Below are positions 35,641-44,804 of a stretch of DNA of 64,000 nucleotides, piece by piece (the first letter of the stretch is position 1; every line of letters starts with the position of its first letter). The stretch is from NCBI RefSeq assembly GCF_016907455.1, contig NZ_JAFBCB010000001.1:2728001-2792000 (forward strand), written 5' to 3'. Origin of the DNA: Brachybacterium muris (GTDB taxonomy: Bacteria; Actinomycetota; Actinomycetes; Actinomycetales; Dermabacteraceae). The position numbers were made by a program, and so were the translations under genes. The notes below the pieces were generated by a model that worked only from the letters and a program-made list of their open reading frames with translations, was not told where the DNA came from and ran no database searches.

Positions 35641-35682
35641 TCCACATGCGCTTCGCCTGACACGTCAGGCACACATCGCCGC

Positions 35683-35716
35683 AGCGCCGTCCCCGACTCA
35701 GGTCGGGGGCGGCGCT
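35683..35716 (+). terminator. Rho-independent-like terminator
   Basis: A 15-bp stem (AGCGCCGTCCCCGAC with its complement, one G-T pair) on a TCAG loop is followed by TTCTT, 42 bp after the glsB-like stop and 20 bp before the stop of the convergent yigZ-like gene. Confidence 0.8.
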
Positions 35717-35735
35717 GTTCTTCTGCACGCGTCGG

Positions 35736-36392
35736 TCAGGCCATGGGCACGTCCGCATCGCGGCGGCCTGCCTCGGTGACGCGTACGCGGCCGGAGGACC
35801 AGCGGGCCACATCGGCCGCGAAGTCCTCGAGCAGCGGCGGGTCCAGCAGCACGTCCAGCCGGGCGAGCCGGGAGGTGTACTCGGTGGGCTCCGCCTTTGC
35901 GCCGTGGGCGCCGGCCCACACCCGTACCGCGTTCTCGGCGATGCCCACCTCAGCCAGCGGCACCTCCAGGCGCGCCACCACGAGCTCCGTGCGCCGCAGC
36001 AGGGTCGCGGCCGCCACGGCCTGCTCCACCCCGGCGGTGTAGGCGCGCAGCAGACCCCCCGCCCCCAGCTTCACCCCACCGAAGTAGCGGATCACCACCG
36101 CCAGGGTGTCGGTGAGATCAGCGTGCAGCAGCGCTTGCAGCATCGGCATGCCGGCGGTCCCGGAGGGCTCCCCGTCATCGCTGGAGCGGTGCACAGGAGC
36201 GGCTGTGCCCGTGGCGCCGATGACCAGGGCAGTGCAGTGATGGCGTGCATCAGGGTGATCGGTGCGCGCGGCGCGGATGCGCTCCTCGGCCTGCTCGACC
36301 GAGGTGACGCGGTGCAAGCGGGTGAGGAAGCGGGAGCGACGCTCGACCAGTTCGGTCTCGACGTCGGCGGCGAGTACGAACAGATCGGACAT
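35736..36392 (-). CDS. YigZ/IMPACT-family protein
   Basis: The 218-residue protein carries the UPF0029/IMPACT N-terminal domain with ERRSRFLTRLHRV, HHCTALVIG, SSDDGEPSGTAGMPML and VVIRYFGGVKLGAGGLLRAY. A C-terminal DUF1949-like domain follows. Eukaryotic IMPACT controls translation initiation; the bacterial role is unknown. The start is ATG 36392, 17 residues before the first conserved motif. Confidence 0.88.
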   Translation of the reverse strand: MSDLFVLAADVETELVERRSRFLTRLHRVTSVEQAEERIRAARTDHPDARHHCTALVIGATGTAAPVHRSSDDGEPSGTAGMPMLQALLHADLTDTLAVVIRYFGGVKLGAGGLLRAYTAGVEQAVAAATLLRRTELVVARLEVPLAEVGIAENAVRVWAGAHGAKAEPTEYTSRLARLDVLLDPPLLEDFAADVARWSSGRVRVTEAGRRDADVPMA

Positions 36393-36504
36393 ACGGAAAG
36401 TCTAGGCGCGTTGCCGTGCGGGAACCGGTTCGAGCGCGACGGCGCGGGGGGGGGTGACAGGGGATACGCTGAGCGCGGCCGCAGCTTCGACCCGGGAGGT
36501 CCCG

Positions 36505-37098
36505 ATGTCCACGTCCCAGCCCGCACCTCAGCCCCACTCCGACCCAGCGCCCGGCTTCGCTCCGGAGTTCGGCTCCGCCCCCGCGCCCCGGAAGAAGTCC
36601 AAGGGACCGGCGATCCTCATGGTCCTGGGTGGCATCATCCTGCTGCTCAGCCTGATCATCGGCACGATCCTCACCGTGGTCGGTGTGGGTAATACCGCCG
36701 ACGGTCTGAGCGAGATCGAGCAGCTGCCCGGCGGCAGCGGCAGCATCACCGCGGAGGAGGGGGACGTGCTCCAGCTGTACGCGCCCGAGGGAACCACCGC
36801 CACCTGCACCATCATGACTCCGGACGGGGCTGAGCCCGGCCCGGGCACCAACCAGTCCAGCAGCACCACCATCGACGGCGCCACCTGGGTCTCCTTCGAC
36901 TCCTTCGAGGCCACCGCTACCGGCGAGCACCAGATCGACTGCGACAGCCCCCAGGTGGCCGTGGGCCCGCCCGTCTCCCTTGGCGGGATCTTCGGCGCCA
37001 TCGGCGGGATCCTGCTGGGCATCGGCGGCGGCATCCTGGGCTTCCTGCTGCTGCTGGCCGGCCTGATCTGGTGGCTGGTCACCCGCAAGAAGGACTGA
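36505..37098 (+). CDS. Two-helix membrane protein of unknown function
   Basis: The 197-residue protein has a Pro-rich, cytoplasmic-looking N-terminus of about 30 residues. One membrane helix follows (AILMVLGGIILLLSLIIGTI). About 95 residues are outside, with two Cys that could form a disulfide (ATCTIMTPDG and QIDCDSPQV). The second helix region (GGIFGAIGGILLGIGGGILG onward) ends in a short basic tail (RKKD). No family recognised; the build resembles actinobacterial membrane-anchored sensor-like proteins. The ATG 36505 follows GGGAGGTCCCG. Confidence 0.65.
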   Translation: MSTSQPAPQPHSDPAPGFAPEFGSAPAPRKKSKGPAILMVLGGIILLLSLIIGTILTVVGVGNTADGLSEIEQLPGGSGSITAEEGDVLQLYAPEGTTATCTIMTPDGAEPGPGTNQSSSTTIDGATWVSFDSFEATATGEHQIDCDSPQVAVGPPVSLGGIFGAIGGILLGIGGGILGFLLLLAGLIWWLVTRKKD

Positions 37099-37244
37099 CG
37101 TCCATCGAGCCGCCGTTCTTCACCTGGCTGGCACCCCCAGCGCGAGCGAGCGCTCGTACGTGCTGCGGCCGCGCCGGTCCGGCCACTGGGAAGACCGTGC
37201 GCCTCGGTGCAGGCGAACGATCGGTCGGTGCCCGCCGGAACCGT

Positions 37245-37273
37245 TTGCCGAGCCCCCGGGCGGCCGGTACGGT
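37245..37273 (+). promoter_or_regulatory. Candidate promoter of the molybdenum aldehyde oxidoreductase operon
   Basis: TTGCCG (37245-37250) and TACGGT (37268-37273) are 17 bp apart, 30 bp upstream of the first gene's start codon. The spacing is ideal for a housekeeping sigma factor. No other good candidate lies in the 204-bp gap. Confidence 0.45.
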
Positions 37274-37302
37274 CGAATCCCGACCTGATCCGGAGGTGCC
37301 CG

Positions 37303-37842
37303 ATGGGCCATCCAGTCCACCTCATCGTCGATGGCCAGCCGCATGACCTGACCGTCGACCCGCGCACCACCCTGCTCGACGCGCTGCGGGACCACCTGGG
37401 GAACATGTCCCCGAAGAAGGGCTGCGACCACGGCCAGTGCGGCGCCTGCACCGTGCTGGTCGACGGGCGGCGGCTGAACTCCTGCCTGCTGCTGGCCGTG
37501 TCCCTCGACGGCGCGGAGGTGCTCACCTCAAACGGCCTCGCCACCGACGGCGAGCTCTCCGCCCTGCACACTGCTTTCCTCGAGCAGGATGCCTTCCAGT
37601 GCGGCTACTGCACCCCCGGGCAGATCTGCTCCGCGACCGGTGTGCTCCGCGAGGCGGCCGAGGGGCACCCCAGCGTGGTCACCGAGGACCACGGCCACGA
37701 CCACCCGATCGAGCTCACCGAGGACGAGATCCGCGAGCGCATGAGCGGTAACCTGTGCCGCTGCGGCGCGTACGTCAACATCGTCGCCGCCGTCCAACAG
37801 GCTGCCGGGGCGAGCGCCGCGAACGAGGGGACGGACCGATGA
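37303..37842 (+). CDS. Molybdenum aldehyde/xanthine oxidoreductase, [2Fe-2S] subunit (PaoA/YagT-like)
   Basis: The 179-residue subunit binds two [2Fe-2S] clusters. The plant-ferredoxin type is in [18 protein letters not shown] with a fourth Cys in LNSCLL; the second is formed by CGYCTPGQ and CRCGAY. Unlike E. coli PaoA it has no twin-arginine signal, so the enzyme should be cytoplasmic. The ATG 37303 follows CGGAGGTG. It overlaps the FAD-subunit gene by four bases (ATGA), the first of a tightly coupled operon. Confidence 0.92.
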   Translation: MGHPVHLIVDGQPHDLTVDPRTTLLDALRDHLGNMSPKKGCDHGQCGACTVLVDGRRLNSCLLLAVSLDGAEVLTSNGLATDGELSALHTAFLEQDAFQCGYCTPGQICSATGVLREAAEGHPSVVTEDHGHDHPIELTEDEIRERMSGNLCRCGAYVNIVAAVQQAAGASAANEGTDR

Positions 37843-38870
37843 GACCCTTCGACTACGTACGCGCGGACGACCCCGCCGGCGCTGTCGCCGCGATCGCCGA
37901 ACGGCCCGGCGCGGCCTACCTCGCCGGCGGCACCAACCTCGTCGACCACCTCAAGCTCGGGATCACCGCCCCCGATCTGCTGGTCGACCTCGGCCGTCTC
38001 GACCTCGCGGACATCGAGGAGCTGCCGGACGGCGGCCTGCGCGTCGGCGCCATGGTCCGCAATAGCGATCTGGCCGCCGATCCGCGCGTGCGTCGCGACC
38101 ACCCGATGCTCTCCCGCGCCCTTCTCTCCGGCGCCTCGGGCCAGTTGCGCAACGCCGCCACCACCGGCGGGAACCTGCTGCAGCGCACCCGTTGCGTCTA
38201 CTTCCAGGACCCCACGACCCCCTGCAACAAGCGTGCCCCGGGCAGCGGCTGCTCGGCGCTCGGCGGATACACCCGCTACCACGCGATCCTCGGCGCCTCC
38301 GACGCGTGCATCGCCACCCACCCCTCCGACATGGCGGTCGCGCTCGCCGCCCTGGACGCGACCGTGGTGGTGCTGGGCTGCGACGGCGAGAAGCGTCTGC
38401 CCCTGACCACGTTGCACCGCCTTCCGGGGGACGAGCCCGAGCGCGACACTGTCCTCGAGCACGGCGACCTGATCACCGCCGTCGAGTTGCCCCCGCCGGG
38501 CCGCGCCGCCCGCACCCGTTCCACGTATCGCAAGATCCGCGACCGCGCCTCCTACGCCTTCGCCCTGGTCTCGGTCGCCGCGGTGCTCGAGCTCGACCCG
38601 GACGCCGCGCGGCCCACGATCCTCTCCGCAAGGATCGCCCTCGGAGGCGTCGCCCACGCCCCCTGGCGGGCTCGCCGCGCCGAGCAGCTCCTCGCCGGCG
38701 CCCCCGCCACCCGCGAGAGCTTCCGCCGGGCCGCGGCGGCCGAGCTCGAGCAGGCCCGGCCCGTCGCGGGCAACGAGTTCAAGGTGACGATGGCCCAGGG
38801 CGTGATGGTGAGCGTGCTCGCCGAGCTCGCCGGCCTGGACGAGGAGAACGAGGAGCCCCGTGATGAGTGA
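37839..38870 (+). CDS. Molybdenum aldehyde oxidoreductase, FAD and [4Fe-4S] subunit (PaoB/YagS-like)
   Basis: The 343-residue protein has the FAD-binding motif [15 protein letters not shown] near residue 27 and the second one, [16 protein letters not shown]. The following Cys residues (TRCVYF, TPCNKR, SGCSAL) match the extra [4Fe-4S] site that defines PaoB-type subunits as opposed to ordinary xanthine dehydrogenases. It passes electrons between the iron-sulfur subunit and FAD. It overlaps both neighbours by a few bases. Confidence 0.92.
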   Translation: MRPFDYVRADDPAGAVAAIAERPGAAYLAGGTNLVDHLKLGITAPDLLVDLGRLDLADIEELPDGGLRVGAMVRNSDLAADPRVRRDHPMLSRALLSGASGQLRNAATTGGNLLQRTRCVYFQDPTTPCNKRAPGSGCSALGGYTRYHAILGASDACIATHPSDMAVALAALDATVVVLGCDGEKRLPLTTLHRLPGDEPERDTVLEHGDLITAVELPPPGRAARTRSTYRKIRDRASYAFALVSVAAVLELDPDAARPTILSARIALGGVAHAPWRARRAEQLLAGAPATRESFRRAAAAELEQARPVAGNEFKVTMAQGVMVSVLAELAGLDEENEEPRDE

Positions 38871-40935
38871 CCTCCTGCGAGCCTCCGCGATCGGCACCGG
38901 ACGGGTGCGTCTGGACGGGCCCGACAAGGTGCGCGGCCTCGCCCCCTACGCCTACGAGCACCCGGTCGAGGATCCGCTCTATCTCTTCCCGCTGTGCTCG
39001 ACGATCGCGCTCGGCCGCGTCACCGCGATCGACGCCACAGCCGCGCTCGCGCTCGACGGGGTGGTGCGCGTGATCACCCACGAGAACGCCCTCCGGCTCG
39101 CCGACACCGAGGACGGCGAGCTGGCGATCCTCCAGGACGACCGGATCGGCTTCCGCGGCCAGTACCTCGGCGCCGTCCTCGCCGAGACCCCGGAGACGGC
39201 CCGCCACGCCGCCGGCCTCGTCGTGGTCACCACCGAGGCTGCGCCGCACGACGCCGAGTTCCGCCCCGACCACCCCGCAGTGCGCGAACCCGAGGGCGGC
39301 GCCGACGACATCGACACCGGTGACCTCGAGGCCGCGCTCGCCGCCGCGGAGATCGTGGTGGACCAGCGGTACTCCACCCCTCTCGAGCACAACAACCCGA
39401 TGGAGCCGCACACCACCATCGCCCGCTGGGACGGCGAGCAGCTCACGCTGTGGACCTCCACCCAGGGCGTGCATCCCGCGCGACAGACCCTCGCCCCGAT
39501 ACTGGGCATCGAACCCGAGCAGCTGCGGATCGTCAGCCCGCACGTCGGCGGCGGCTTCGGCTCCAAGGGCCTGCCCCACGCGGACATGATGCTCACAGCG
39601 ATGGCCGCGCACGCCATGCCCGGCCGCGCCGTGAAGTATGCCGTCACCCGCCAGCACATGTTCGCGCTGACCGGGTACCGGCCCGCCACCTCCCAGCACC
39701 TCCGGATCGGGGCCCGGGCCGACGGCACGATCACCGCCTTCGGGCTCGAGGCGGTCTCCAGCTCCTCGCACACGAAGGAGTTCCCCGAGATGGCGATCAA
39801 GCCCTCCCGGCAGATGTACGCCGGCGAGCACCGCCGCATCACCCAGCGCGTGCTCCCGCTGGACATCGCCGTCCCCTCTTGGATGCGCGCCCCGGGCGAG
39901 GCACCGGGGATGGTGGGCCCGGAGATCATGATGGACGAGCTCGCCGAGGCCTGCGGGGTCGACCCGATCGAGCTGCGGGTGCGCAACGAGCCGGAGCGTG
40001 ACCCCGACACCGGGATGCCCTTCAACCAACGCCGGCTGATCGACTGCCTGCACGAGGGCGCCACCCGCTTCGGCTGGGCCGACCGCGACCCGCGGCCCCG
40101 TGCCCGCCGGGAGGGCGGATGGCTGATCGGCACCGGCGTCGCCTCGTCGACCTACCCCGCATCCAGGCAGCCCGGCTCGAAGGCCCGGATCCGTCACGAG
40201 GCGGGGGTCTACGAGGTGGCCATCGGCGCCGCCGATCTCGGCACCGGCACCTGGACCGCCCTCACCCAGGTCGCCGCCGACGCCCTCGAGGTCGACCCCG
40301 CCGACATCGCGCTGCGGATCGGCGACACCGCGCTGCCGAACGCGACCGTCGCCGGCGGCTCCACCGGGCTCGCCAGCTGGAGCGCGGCTGTGCTGGCCGC
40401 GGCGGACGCCTTTCGCCGCGAGCACGGCACCGCCCCGGCCGACGGCGTCGAGGCGATCGGGGAGGCGGCGGAGAACCCTGCCGAGAAGCAGTTCGCCATG
40501 CACTCCTATGGCGCCCAGTTCGCCGAGGTCCGCGTCCAGGAGGAGACCGGTGAGATCCGTGTGGACCGCATGCTCGGGGTGTTCTCCGTCGGGCGGATCA
40601 TCAACCCCCGCACCGCCCGCTCGCAGCTCCTCGGTGGGATGACCATGGGGGTGGGGATGGCGCTGCTCGAGAAGGGTGAGCTCGACCCCCGCTTCGGACA
40701 CGTCGTCAACCACGACCTGGCCGAGTACCACGTGCCCGTCAACGCCGACATCCGCTCTCTCGAGGCGCACTGGCTGGACGAGGAGGACCCCCAGGCCGGG
40801 CCGCTCGGCGCGCGCGGCATCGGCGAGATCGGCATCGTCGGCGCCGCTGCGGCGATCGCCAACGCCGTCCACCACGCCACCGGGGTGCGGGTGCGGGACC
40901 TGCCCGTGTTCGGCAGCGACCTCCTGGCACGGTGA
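38863..40935 (+). CDS. Molybdenum aldehyde oxidoreductase, molybdopterin subunit (PaoC/YagR-like)
   Basis: The 690-residue catalytic subunit has xanthine oxidase-family signatures: [24 protein letters not shown], and the base-catalyst Glu in [12 protein letters not shown] near residue 655. The ATG 38863 lies inside the end of the preceding gene; a GTG one codon earlier is also possible. Like E. coli PaoC it probably uses molybdopterin cytosine dinucleotide, in keeping with the mocA gene that overlaps its stop. The substrate is likely an aromatic or aliphatic aldehyde, by family. Confidence 0.92.
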   Translation: MSDLLRASAIGTGRVRLDGPDKVRGLAPYAYEHPVEDPLYLFPLCSTIALGRVTAIDATAALALDGVVRVITHENALRLADTEDGELAILQDDRIGFRGQYLGAVLAETPETARHAAGLVVVTTEAAPHDAEFRPDHPAVREPEGGADDIDTGDLEAALAAAEIVVDQRYSTPLEHNNPMEPHTTIARWDGEQLTLWTSTQGVHPARQTLAPILGIEPEQLRIVSPHVGGGFGSKGLPHADMMLTAMAAHAMPGRAVKYAVTRQHMFALTGYRPATSQHLRIGARADGTITAFGLEAVSSSSHTKEFPEMAIKPSRQMYAGEHRRITQRVLPLDIAVPSWMRAPGEAPGMVGPEIMMDELAEACGVDPIELRVRNEPERDPDTGMPFNQRRLIDCLHEGATRFGWADRDPRPRARREGGWLIGTGVASSTYPASRQPGSKARIRHEAGVYEVAIGAADLGTGTWTALTQVAADALEVDPADIALRIGDTALPNATVAGGSTGLASWSAAVLAAADAFRREHGTAPADGVEAIGEAAENPAEKQFAMHSYGAQFAEVRVQEETGEIRVDRMLGVFSVGRIINPRTARSQLLGGMTMGVGMALLEKGELDPRFGHVVNHDLAEYHVPVNADIRSLEAHWLDEEDPQAGPLGARGIGEIGIVGAAAAIANAVHHATGVRVRDLPVFGSDLLAR

Positions 40936-41573
40936 GCGCCGCGTCGTTCGACGTCTCCCGGCCGGCGGCCGCGCCTCCCGTCGGCCTGCTCCTCGCCGCG
41001 GGCGCCGGACGGCGCCTGGGCCGCGGCCCGAAAGCACTGCTGCTCCTGCGCGGCGTCCCCCTGGTCGAGCACGTCGCTCGCGCCCTGCGCGAGGGCGGCT
41101 GCGCCGAGGTCGTGGTCGTCACCGGCGCGGGCGCCGAGCGGGTGGGCTTCGTCGTAGACAAGATACCGTGGGCGCGCACGGAGCAGAACCCGTGCTGGCG
41201 CGAGGGGATGGGGACCTCCCTGCGCACCGGCCTGGCCGCGATCGGACCGGGCCGCGACGTGCTGGTCACGCAGGTGGACCGCCCAGGGATGTGCGCGGAG
41301 GAGGTGGCCCGGGTGCTGGCCGCGCACCGCCCCGGAGGGATCACCGCCGCCGCCCACCGCGAGGCCTCCGGCGGGCTCCGACGGGGCCATCCGGTGCTGT
41401 TCGACGCCGCCTGGACCACCGCCGCCGCGGAGGCCGCGCACGCGGACGTGGGCGCCCGCGACCTGCTCCGCGCCCGACGGGATCACGTGCAGCTCGTGGA
41501 CTGCACGGATCTCGACGACGGTGCGGACCTCGACCTGCCCGAGGACCTGTGGCGGCTGGACGTGCGGGGCTGA
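40932..41573 (+). CDS. mocA: Molybdenum cofactor cytidylyltransferase-like protein
   Basis: The 213-residue nucleotidyltransferase has LLLAAGAGRRLGRGPKALL near residue 18 and the later VTQVDRPGMCAEEV. MocA attaches CMP to molybdopterin to give the dinucleotide form used by xanthine oxidase-family enzymes. The GTG 40932 overlaps the stop of the catalytic subunit (GTGA), so it is the last gene of the operon. A GTP-using MobA role is less likely from this context. Confidence 0.88.
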   Translation: MSAASFDVSRPAAAPPVGLLLAAGAGRRLGRGPKALLLLRGVPLVEHVARALREGGCAEVVVVTGAGAERVGFVVDKIPWARTEQNPCWREGMGTSLRTGLAAIGPGRDVLVTQVDRPGMCAEEVARVLAAHRPGGITAAAHREASGGLRRGHPVLFDAAWTTAAAEAAHADVGARDLLRARRDHVQLVDCTDLDDGADLDLPEDLWRLDVRG

Positions 41574-41577
41574 CCTC

Positions 41578-42753
41578 TCAGCCGCTCGCAGCAGTGCGCG
41601 CATGCAGCGGACCGCTGCCGTCGCGCAGCGGCTCGACGGTGCGGCGCTCGGCCCGCACGGCCAGGATCTCCGCGAGGATCGCGATCGCCACCTCCGCAGG
41701 GCTCTCCGCCCCCAGGTCGAGGCCGATCGGGGAGCGCAGCCGCGACAGCGCCTCCTCGTCCACCCCGGCCTCGCGCAGCGCTGTGCGTCGATTGTGATCG
41801 CTGCGTCGGGACCCCATCGCACCGACGTAGGCGATGTCCAGTCGCAGAGCGGTGGCGAGCACCGGCACGTCGACCTTGGGATCGTGCGTGAGCACGCAGA
41901 CCATGCTGCGGGCATCGAGGTCCCCGCGCTCCGCGGCCGCGGCAAGGAACCGGTGCGGCCAGGCACGCACCACCTCCGCCCCCGGGAACGCCGTGGGATC
42001 GGTGAACGCCGGCCGATGGTCGCACAGCGTGATCCGCAGCCCGAGCGGCCGCGCGGCCTCCACCAGCGCCTGCCCGAAGGCGTTCGCCCCGCACACCACC
42101 AGGTGCGCGGGCCGGATACGGGACTCGACGAACAGGTCGGTCGTCGAGGCGCCCGCAGGGAGGCGGAGGGTGCCGGTGCGAGCCTCGCGGAGCATGGCGG
42201 CGACCTGGGTGCTCCCCGCCTCGAGCAACTCCGGGGGCAGCAGCATCGTGAGCGCGCCGCGGACCTCCTCGGCTCCATCGCCCGCGAGCAGGACAGCGCG
42301 CGGGCCGTCGGCGTCGTCACCCTCGGGGGCGACCGTCCGTGGTGCGTCGGACTCCTGCGGCAGCCGGGTCACGTAGGCGGCGGGGGAGGGGTCGTTGACC
42401 GTGCCGAGGGGGCTCTGCGTCCCCGGGGGCGGGGGAGCGAACGGCTGGATCAGCACCTCGAGCGAGCCTCCGCACATCAGTCCGACGGCGAAGGCGTCCT
42501 CTTCGCTGAACCCGAAGCTTTGCAGGCTGCTCCTCCCGGTCTGGAGCGCTTCGCGGCAGGCCTCGAGCACCGCTCCCTCGACGCAGCCACCGGAGAGCGA
42601 GCCGTGCAGTGCGCCATCGGCGCCCACCAGCATCGAGGTGCCCACGGGCCGCGGCACGGAGCCCTGGGCGGAGACGATGGTCGCGACGGCGCAGGGGACC
42701 GGATCGGAGGCGCGGGCGAGGCGCTCCCGGGCGCCGTCGAGGATGTCGAGCAC
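41578..42753 (-). CDS. xdhC: XdhC-family molybdenum-hydroxylase maturation protein
   Basis: The 391-residue protein has the XdhC/CoxI N-terminal domain (VATIVSAQGSVPRPVGTSM and GSLSGGCVEGAVLEACREAL, with its conserved Cys). A Rossmann-type C-terminal domain follows (LVVCGANAFGQALVEAARPL and YVGAMGSRRS). Such proteins (PaoD, XdhC) bind the cofactor, aid its sulfuration and insert it. It converges with mocA, leaving four bases between the stops. The start GTG 42753 follows GAGGAG. A Pro-rich insert near residue 115 separates the domains. Confidence 0.9.
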   Translation of the reverse strand: MLDILDGARERLARASDPVPCAVATIVSAQGSVPRPVGTSMLVGADGALHGSLSGGCVEGAVLEACREALQTGRSSLQSFGFSEEDAFAVGLMCGGSLEVLIQPFAPPPPGTQSPLGTVNDPSPAAYVTRLPQESDAPRTVAPEGDDADGPRAVLLAGDGAEEVRGALTMLLPPELLEAGSTQVAAMLREARTGTLRLPAGASTTDLFVESRIRPAHLVVCGANAFGQALVEAARPLGLRITLCDHRPAFTDPTAFPGAEVVRAWPHRFLAAAAERGDLDARSMVCVLTHDPKVDVPVLATALRLDIAYVGAMGSRRSDHNRRTALREAGVDEEALSRLRSPIGLDLGAESPAEVAIAILAEILAVRAERRTVEPLRDGSGPLHARTAASG

Positions 42754-42762
42754 CTCCTCACC

Positions 42763-42957
42763 CTATGCGGCGGCCCCGATCGACACGACGGTTTCGACCT
42801 CCCGATCGGGCGGGGTGCAGATCACCAAGGCGGTGCTGCTGGTGGCGGCCGTCGACGTCTCGATGGTGTGTCGATGGTGTGGATCCTGGCGCTCAACCGC
42901 TTCGATCTCTGCGAGGTGCTCGGGAGGGCCGTCGCGATCGAACTCGTCGACGGGCAC
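42763..42957 (-). CDS. Possible small hypothetical protein upstream of xdhC
   Basis: A 64-residue frame from GTG 42957 ends nine bases before the xdhC start. It is acidic at first (PVDEFDRDGPPEHLAEIEAV) and hydrophobic near the end (SSTALVICT). No family is recognised and no clear ribosome site is seen, so it may not be expressed. Confidence 0.25.
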   Translation of the reverse strand: MPVDEFDRDGPPEHLAEIEAVERQDPHHRHTIETSTAATSSTALVICTPPDREVETVVSIGAAA

Positions 42958-43068
42958 CGAGAGACGTTACCGTTGCCCGGGCGTGGCATCTGGACCTCCC
43001 CATTGCGCCAGCGAGCCCGCACAGGGCGCCTCGCCCGAGTTCGCCGACCATCCGAACGGAGCCCGACC

Positions 43069-43425
43069 ATGAGCGAAGCACTGAACCTCCACCCAGGAGA
43101 GACCGTCCTCAAGAAGGGCCGCGCCAACATGCAGCGGGGCATGGAGACCGTGGGCGGCAAGCTCACCCTCACCAACCAGCGATTGCTGTTCGATGCCCAT
43201 GCCCTGAACTTCCAGCGCGGAGCCACCGAGGTGTGGCTGCAGCAGGTGGTGGGCCAGAAAGGCGGATGGACCAAGTTCCTCGGCTCGATCCCGCTGGTGC
43301 CCAACTCGATCGTGCTCACCCTGGCCGACGGCCAGGAACTCAGCTTCGTGGTCACCGGACGCGCTAAGTGGCTCGCCGCGATCGAGCAGGCGCGTGGCGG
43401 CGGCGGGGTGGCCGCCTCCCACTGA
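43069..43425 (+). CDS. GRAM-domain protein
   Basis: The 118-residue protein is a single GRAM/PH-like domain: LHPGETVLKKGRANMQRG, then GKLTLTNQRLLFDAHAL and IPLVPNSIVLTLADGQELSF. Such domains bind lipids or peptides in eukaryotes; small bacterial versions are of unknown role. The ATG 43069 follows GGAGCCCGACC. It sits directly upstream of tRNA-Lys in the same direction. Confidence 0.75.
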   Translation: MSEALNLHPGETVLKKGRANMQRGMETVGGKLTLTNQRLLFDAHALNFQRGATEVWLQQVVGQKGGWTKFLGSIPLVPNSIVLTLADGQELSFVVTGRAKWLAAIEQARGGGGVAASH

Positions 43426-43478
43426 CCTGCCAGGGCGACCGCCACTCGCGGGTAGACTGATGTGGCCCGAAAGGGCTG

Positions 43479-43551
43479 GGGCCTGTAGCTCAGTCGGCAG
43501 AGCATCGGACTTTTAATCCGCGGGTCGTGGGTTCGATCCCCACCGGGCCCA
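43479..43551 (+). tRNA. tRNA-Lys (anticodon TTT)
   Basis: Acceptor GGGCCTG pairs with CGGGCCC (one G-T), the anticodon loop is CTTTTAA, and the T arm is GTGGG-TTCGATC-CCCAC. The discriminator is A and CCA is not encoded. Arsenic genes and an oxidoreductase remnant begin just beyond its 3' end, as in elements inserted at tRNA genes. Confidence 0.96.
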
Positions 43552-43739
43552 CCCTGGTCGAAGCCTGTCGTCGGCGACATGGCCGCGTCCTGTGGGGAGT
43601 CGACGGGAACTTGGTCGCACACCCGGCCCGTATGGCGGGGAGTGCCTGCCGGCTGCGTCCGCAGGACGAGCAGGGTGTACACGGTGCGAGAACCATGTCG
43701 GCGACCCATCGGTGTTGAAGCGCGGTCTCCCCTGCGCGA

Positions 43740-43924
43740 GTGCCCAGGCGGAGGCGCTGGTAGGCGCCGCTCTATTGACGGGTCCGGCATCCGGGGCAAG
43801 GAGCCGAGCGCCGCGTTCTCAGAGGTGGGCGGCAGCGGCCGGGCCGATGGGGCCAGTGCCGATGACGACCAGGGAGGCGAGTTCGATGCGGTGGCGAGGT
43901 CGGGCCGTGTCGCTGCGGACGCGG
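43740..43924 (-). pseudogene. Remnant of an FAD-dependent oxidoreductase gene of the ars locus
   Basis: Directly after arsC, on the same strand, the frame reads RIELASLVVIGTGPIGPAAA AHL, a dinucleotide-binding start, and then meets TGA. Beyond the stop the same frame continues with recognisable but decayed sequence (ERGARLLAPDAGPV). Actinobacterial ars operons often carry such a flavoprotein next to arsC. Here only the N-terminal trace remains. Confidence 0.5.
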
Positions 43925-44353
43925 TCAGTTCGCGGTAGGGGCGAGGTCGTTCATGAGTGCGCGGACGTGGGCGTCGATGTCGTCCCGCACCAGGCGCATG
44001 CGCTCCATCCCTTCGATGCCCCGCTGGGAGGGCTCATCGGTGTGCCAGGTGGAGACCGGCGCGGTCATTCCCTCAACGGGTTCAATGACGGCTTCGCCGC
44101 CGATGACGATCACGTGATCGACGCTGCGCAGCAGCTCGGGGGTCACCGGCTGCGGGACAGCGGAGGACATGTCCGCGCCGACCTCGGCGATCGCCTCCGC
44201 GGACTGGGCATTGATGGCGGTGCCGGGGCGGGTGCCGGCGGAGTGCACCTCGACGGCATCTCCGGCGTGATGGCGCATGAGGGCGGCCGCCATCTGTGAC
44301 TTACCGCCGTTCTTCACGCACACGAACAGGACTGCGGGGCGTTTCGCGGTCAT
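43925..44353 (-). CDS. arsC: Second arsenate reductase / low-molecular-weight phosphatase-like protein
   Basis: The 142-residue protein has the LMW phosphatase P-loop VCVKNGGKSQMAAALMRH near residue 11, in which NGGKS replaces the NAGRS of the first arsC. After it come SADVIV-like strands (SVDHVIVIGGEAVIEPVEG) but no Cys pair corresponding to the GCGDACP motif. It may therefore use an external thiol, such as mycothiol with mycoredoxin, rather than an internal Cys relay. Before the inversion it followed acr3 directly in one operon; the gap from the acr3 stop to its ATG 44353 is 23 bp. Confidence 0.82.
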   Translation of the reverse strand: MTAKRPAVLFVCVKNGGKSQMAAALMRHHAGDAVEVHSAGTRPGTAINAQSAEAIAEVGADMSSAVPQPVTPELLRSVDHVIVIGGEAVIEPVEGMTAPVSTWHTDEPSQRGIEGMERMRLVRDDIDAHVRALMNDLAPTAN

Positions 44354-44376
44354 GATGACTCGACCTCTCTGCTGGT

Positions 44377-44691
44377 TCATCGGGTGGGAACGGTCGCGTC
44401 GCCGGGGAAGAGCCGGCGGCCCATCGCGAGGGCGACGTAGACGAGGGCGACGAGGACCGGGACCTCGATCAGGGGGCCGACGACACCGGCGAGGGCCTGG
44501 CCGGAGGTGACGCCGAAGGTGCCGATGGCGACGGCGATGGCGAGCTCGAAGTTGTTGCCCGAGGCGGTGAACGCGACGGTCGTGGACTTGGCGTAATTCA
44601 GGCCGATCGCCCGTCCGAGCAGGAAGGACCCCAGAAACATGACCACGAAGTAGACCAGCAGCGGCAGAGCGATGCGGGCCACGTCTCCCGG
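44377..44691 (-). pseudogene. acr3: acr3 arsenite exporter, 3' part, separated from its start
   Basis: These bases encode the last 104 residues of ACR3: [20 protein letters not shown], the conserved [21 protein letters not shown] and the final helix ending GDATVPTR. The frame enters IS21 copy 3 at CCGGG. Together with 24244-25034 it forms a complete exporter once the inversion and the element are removed. It is now downstream of istB and lacks its own start. Confidence 0.92.
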
Positions 44692-44804
44692 TGAGTATTC
44701 GTAGTCGTGGGAGCCACCGAATCTTGCTCTTGGGGACCGCCGATCGTGCCGACGGGGGCCAGTAGCCGCCGCGGTGGGGACCACTGGCTCCCGCCGGCAT
44801 CGGG

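Noticed and set aside
37130-37165. CGAGCGAGCGCTCG palindrome upstream of the molybdenum operon
   Set aside because: In DNA this GC-rich, such a short symmetric run is not distinctive, and it lies over 80 bp from the likely promoter.
38779-41037. A 752-codon minus-strand frame opposite the molybdopterin subunit
   Set aside because: It is the antisense of a clearly recognisable xanthine oxidase-family gene.
43490-43696. Minus-strand frame containing VGIEPTTRGLK over tRNA-Lys
   Set aside because: It is also a false translation of an antisense tRNA.
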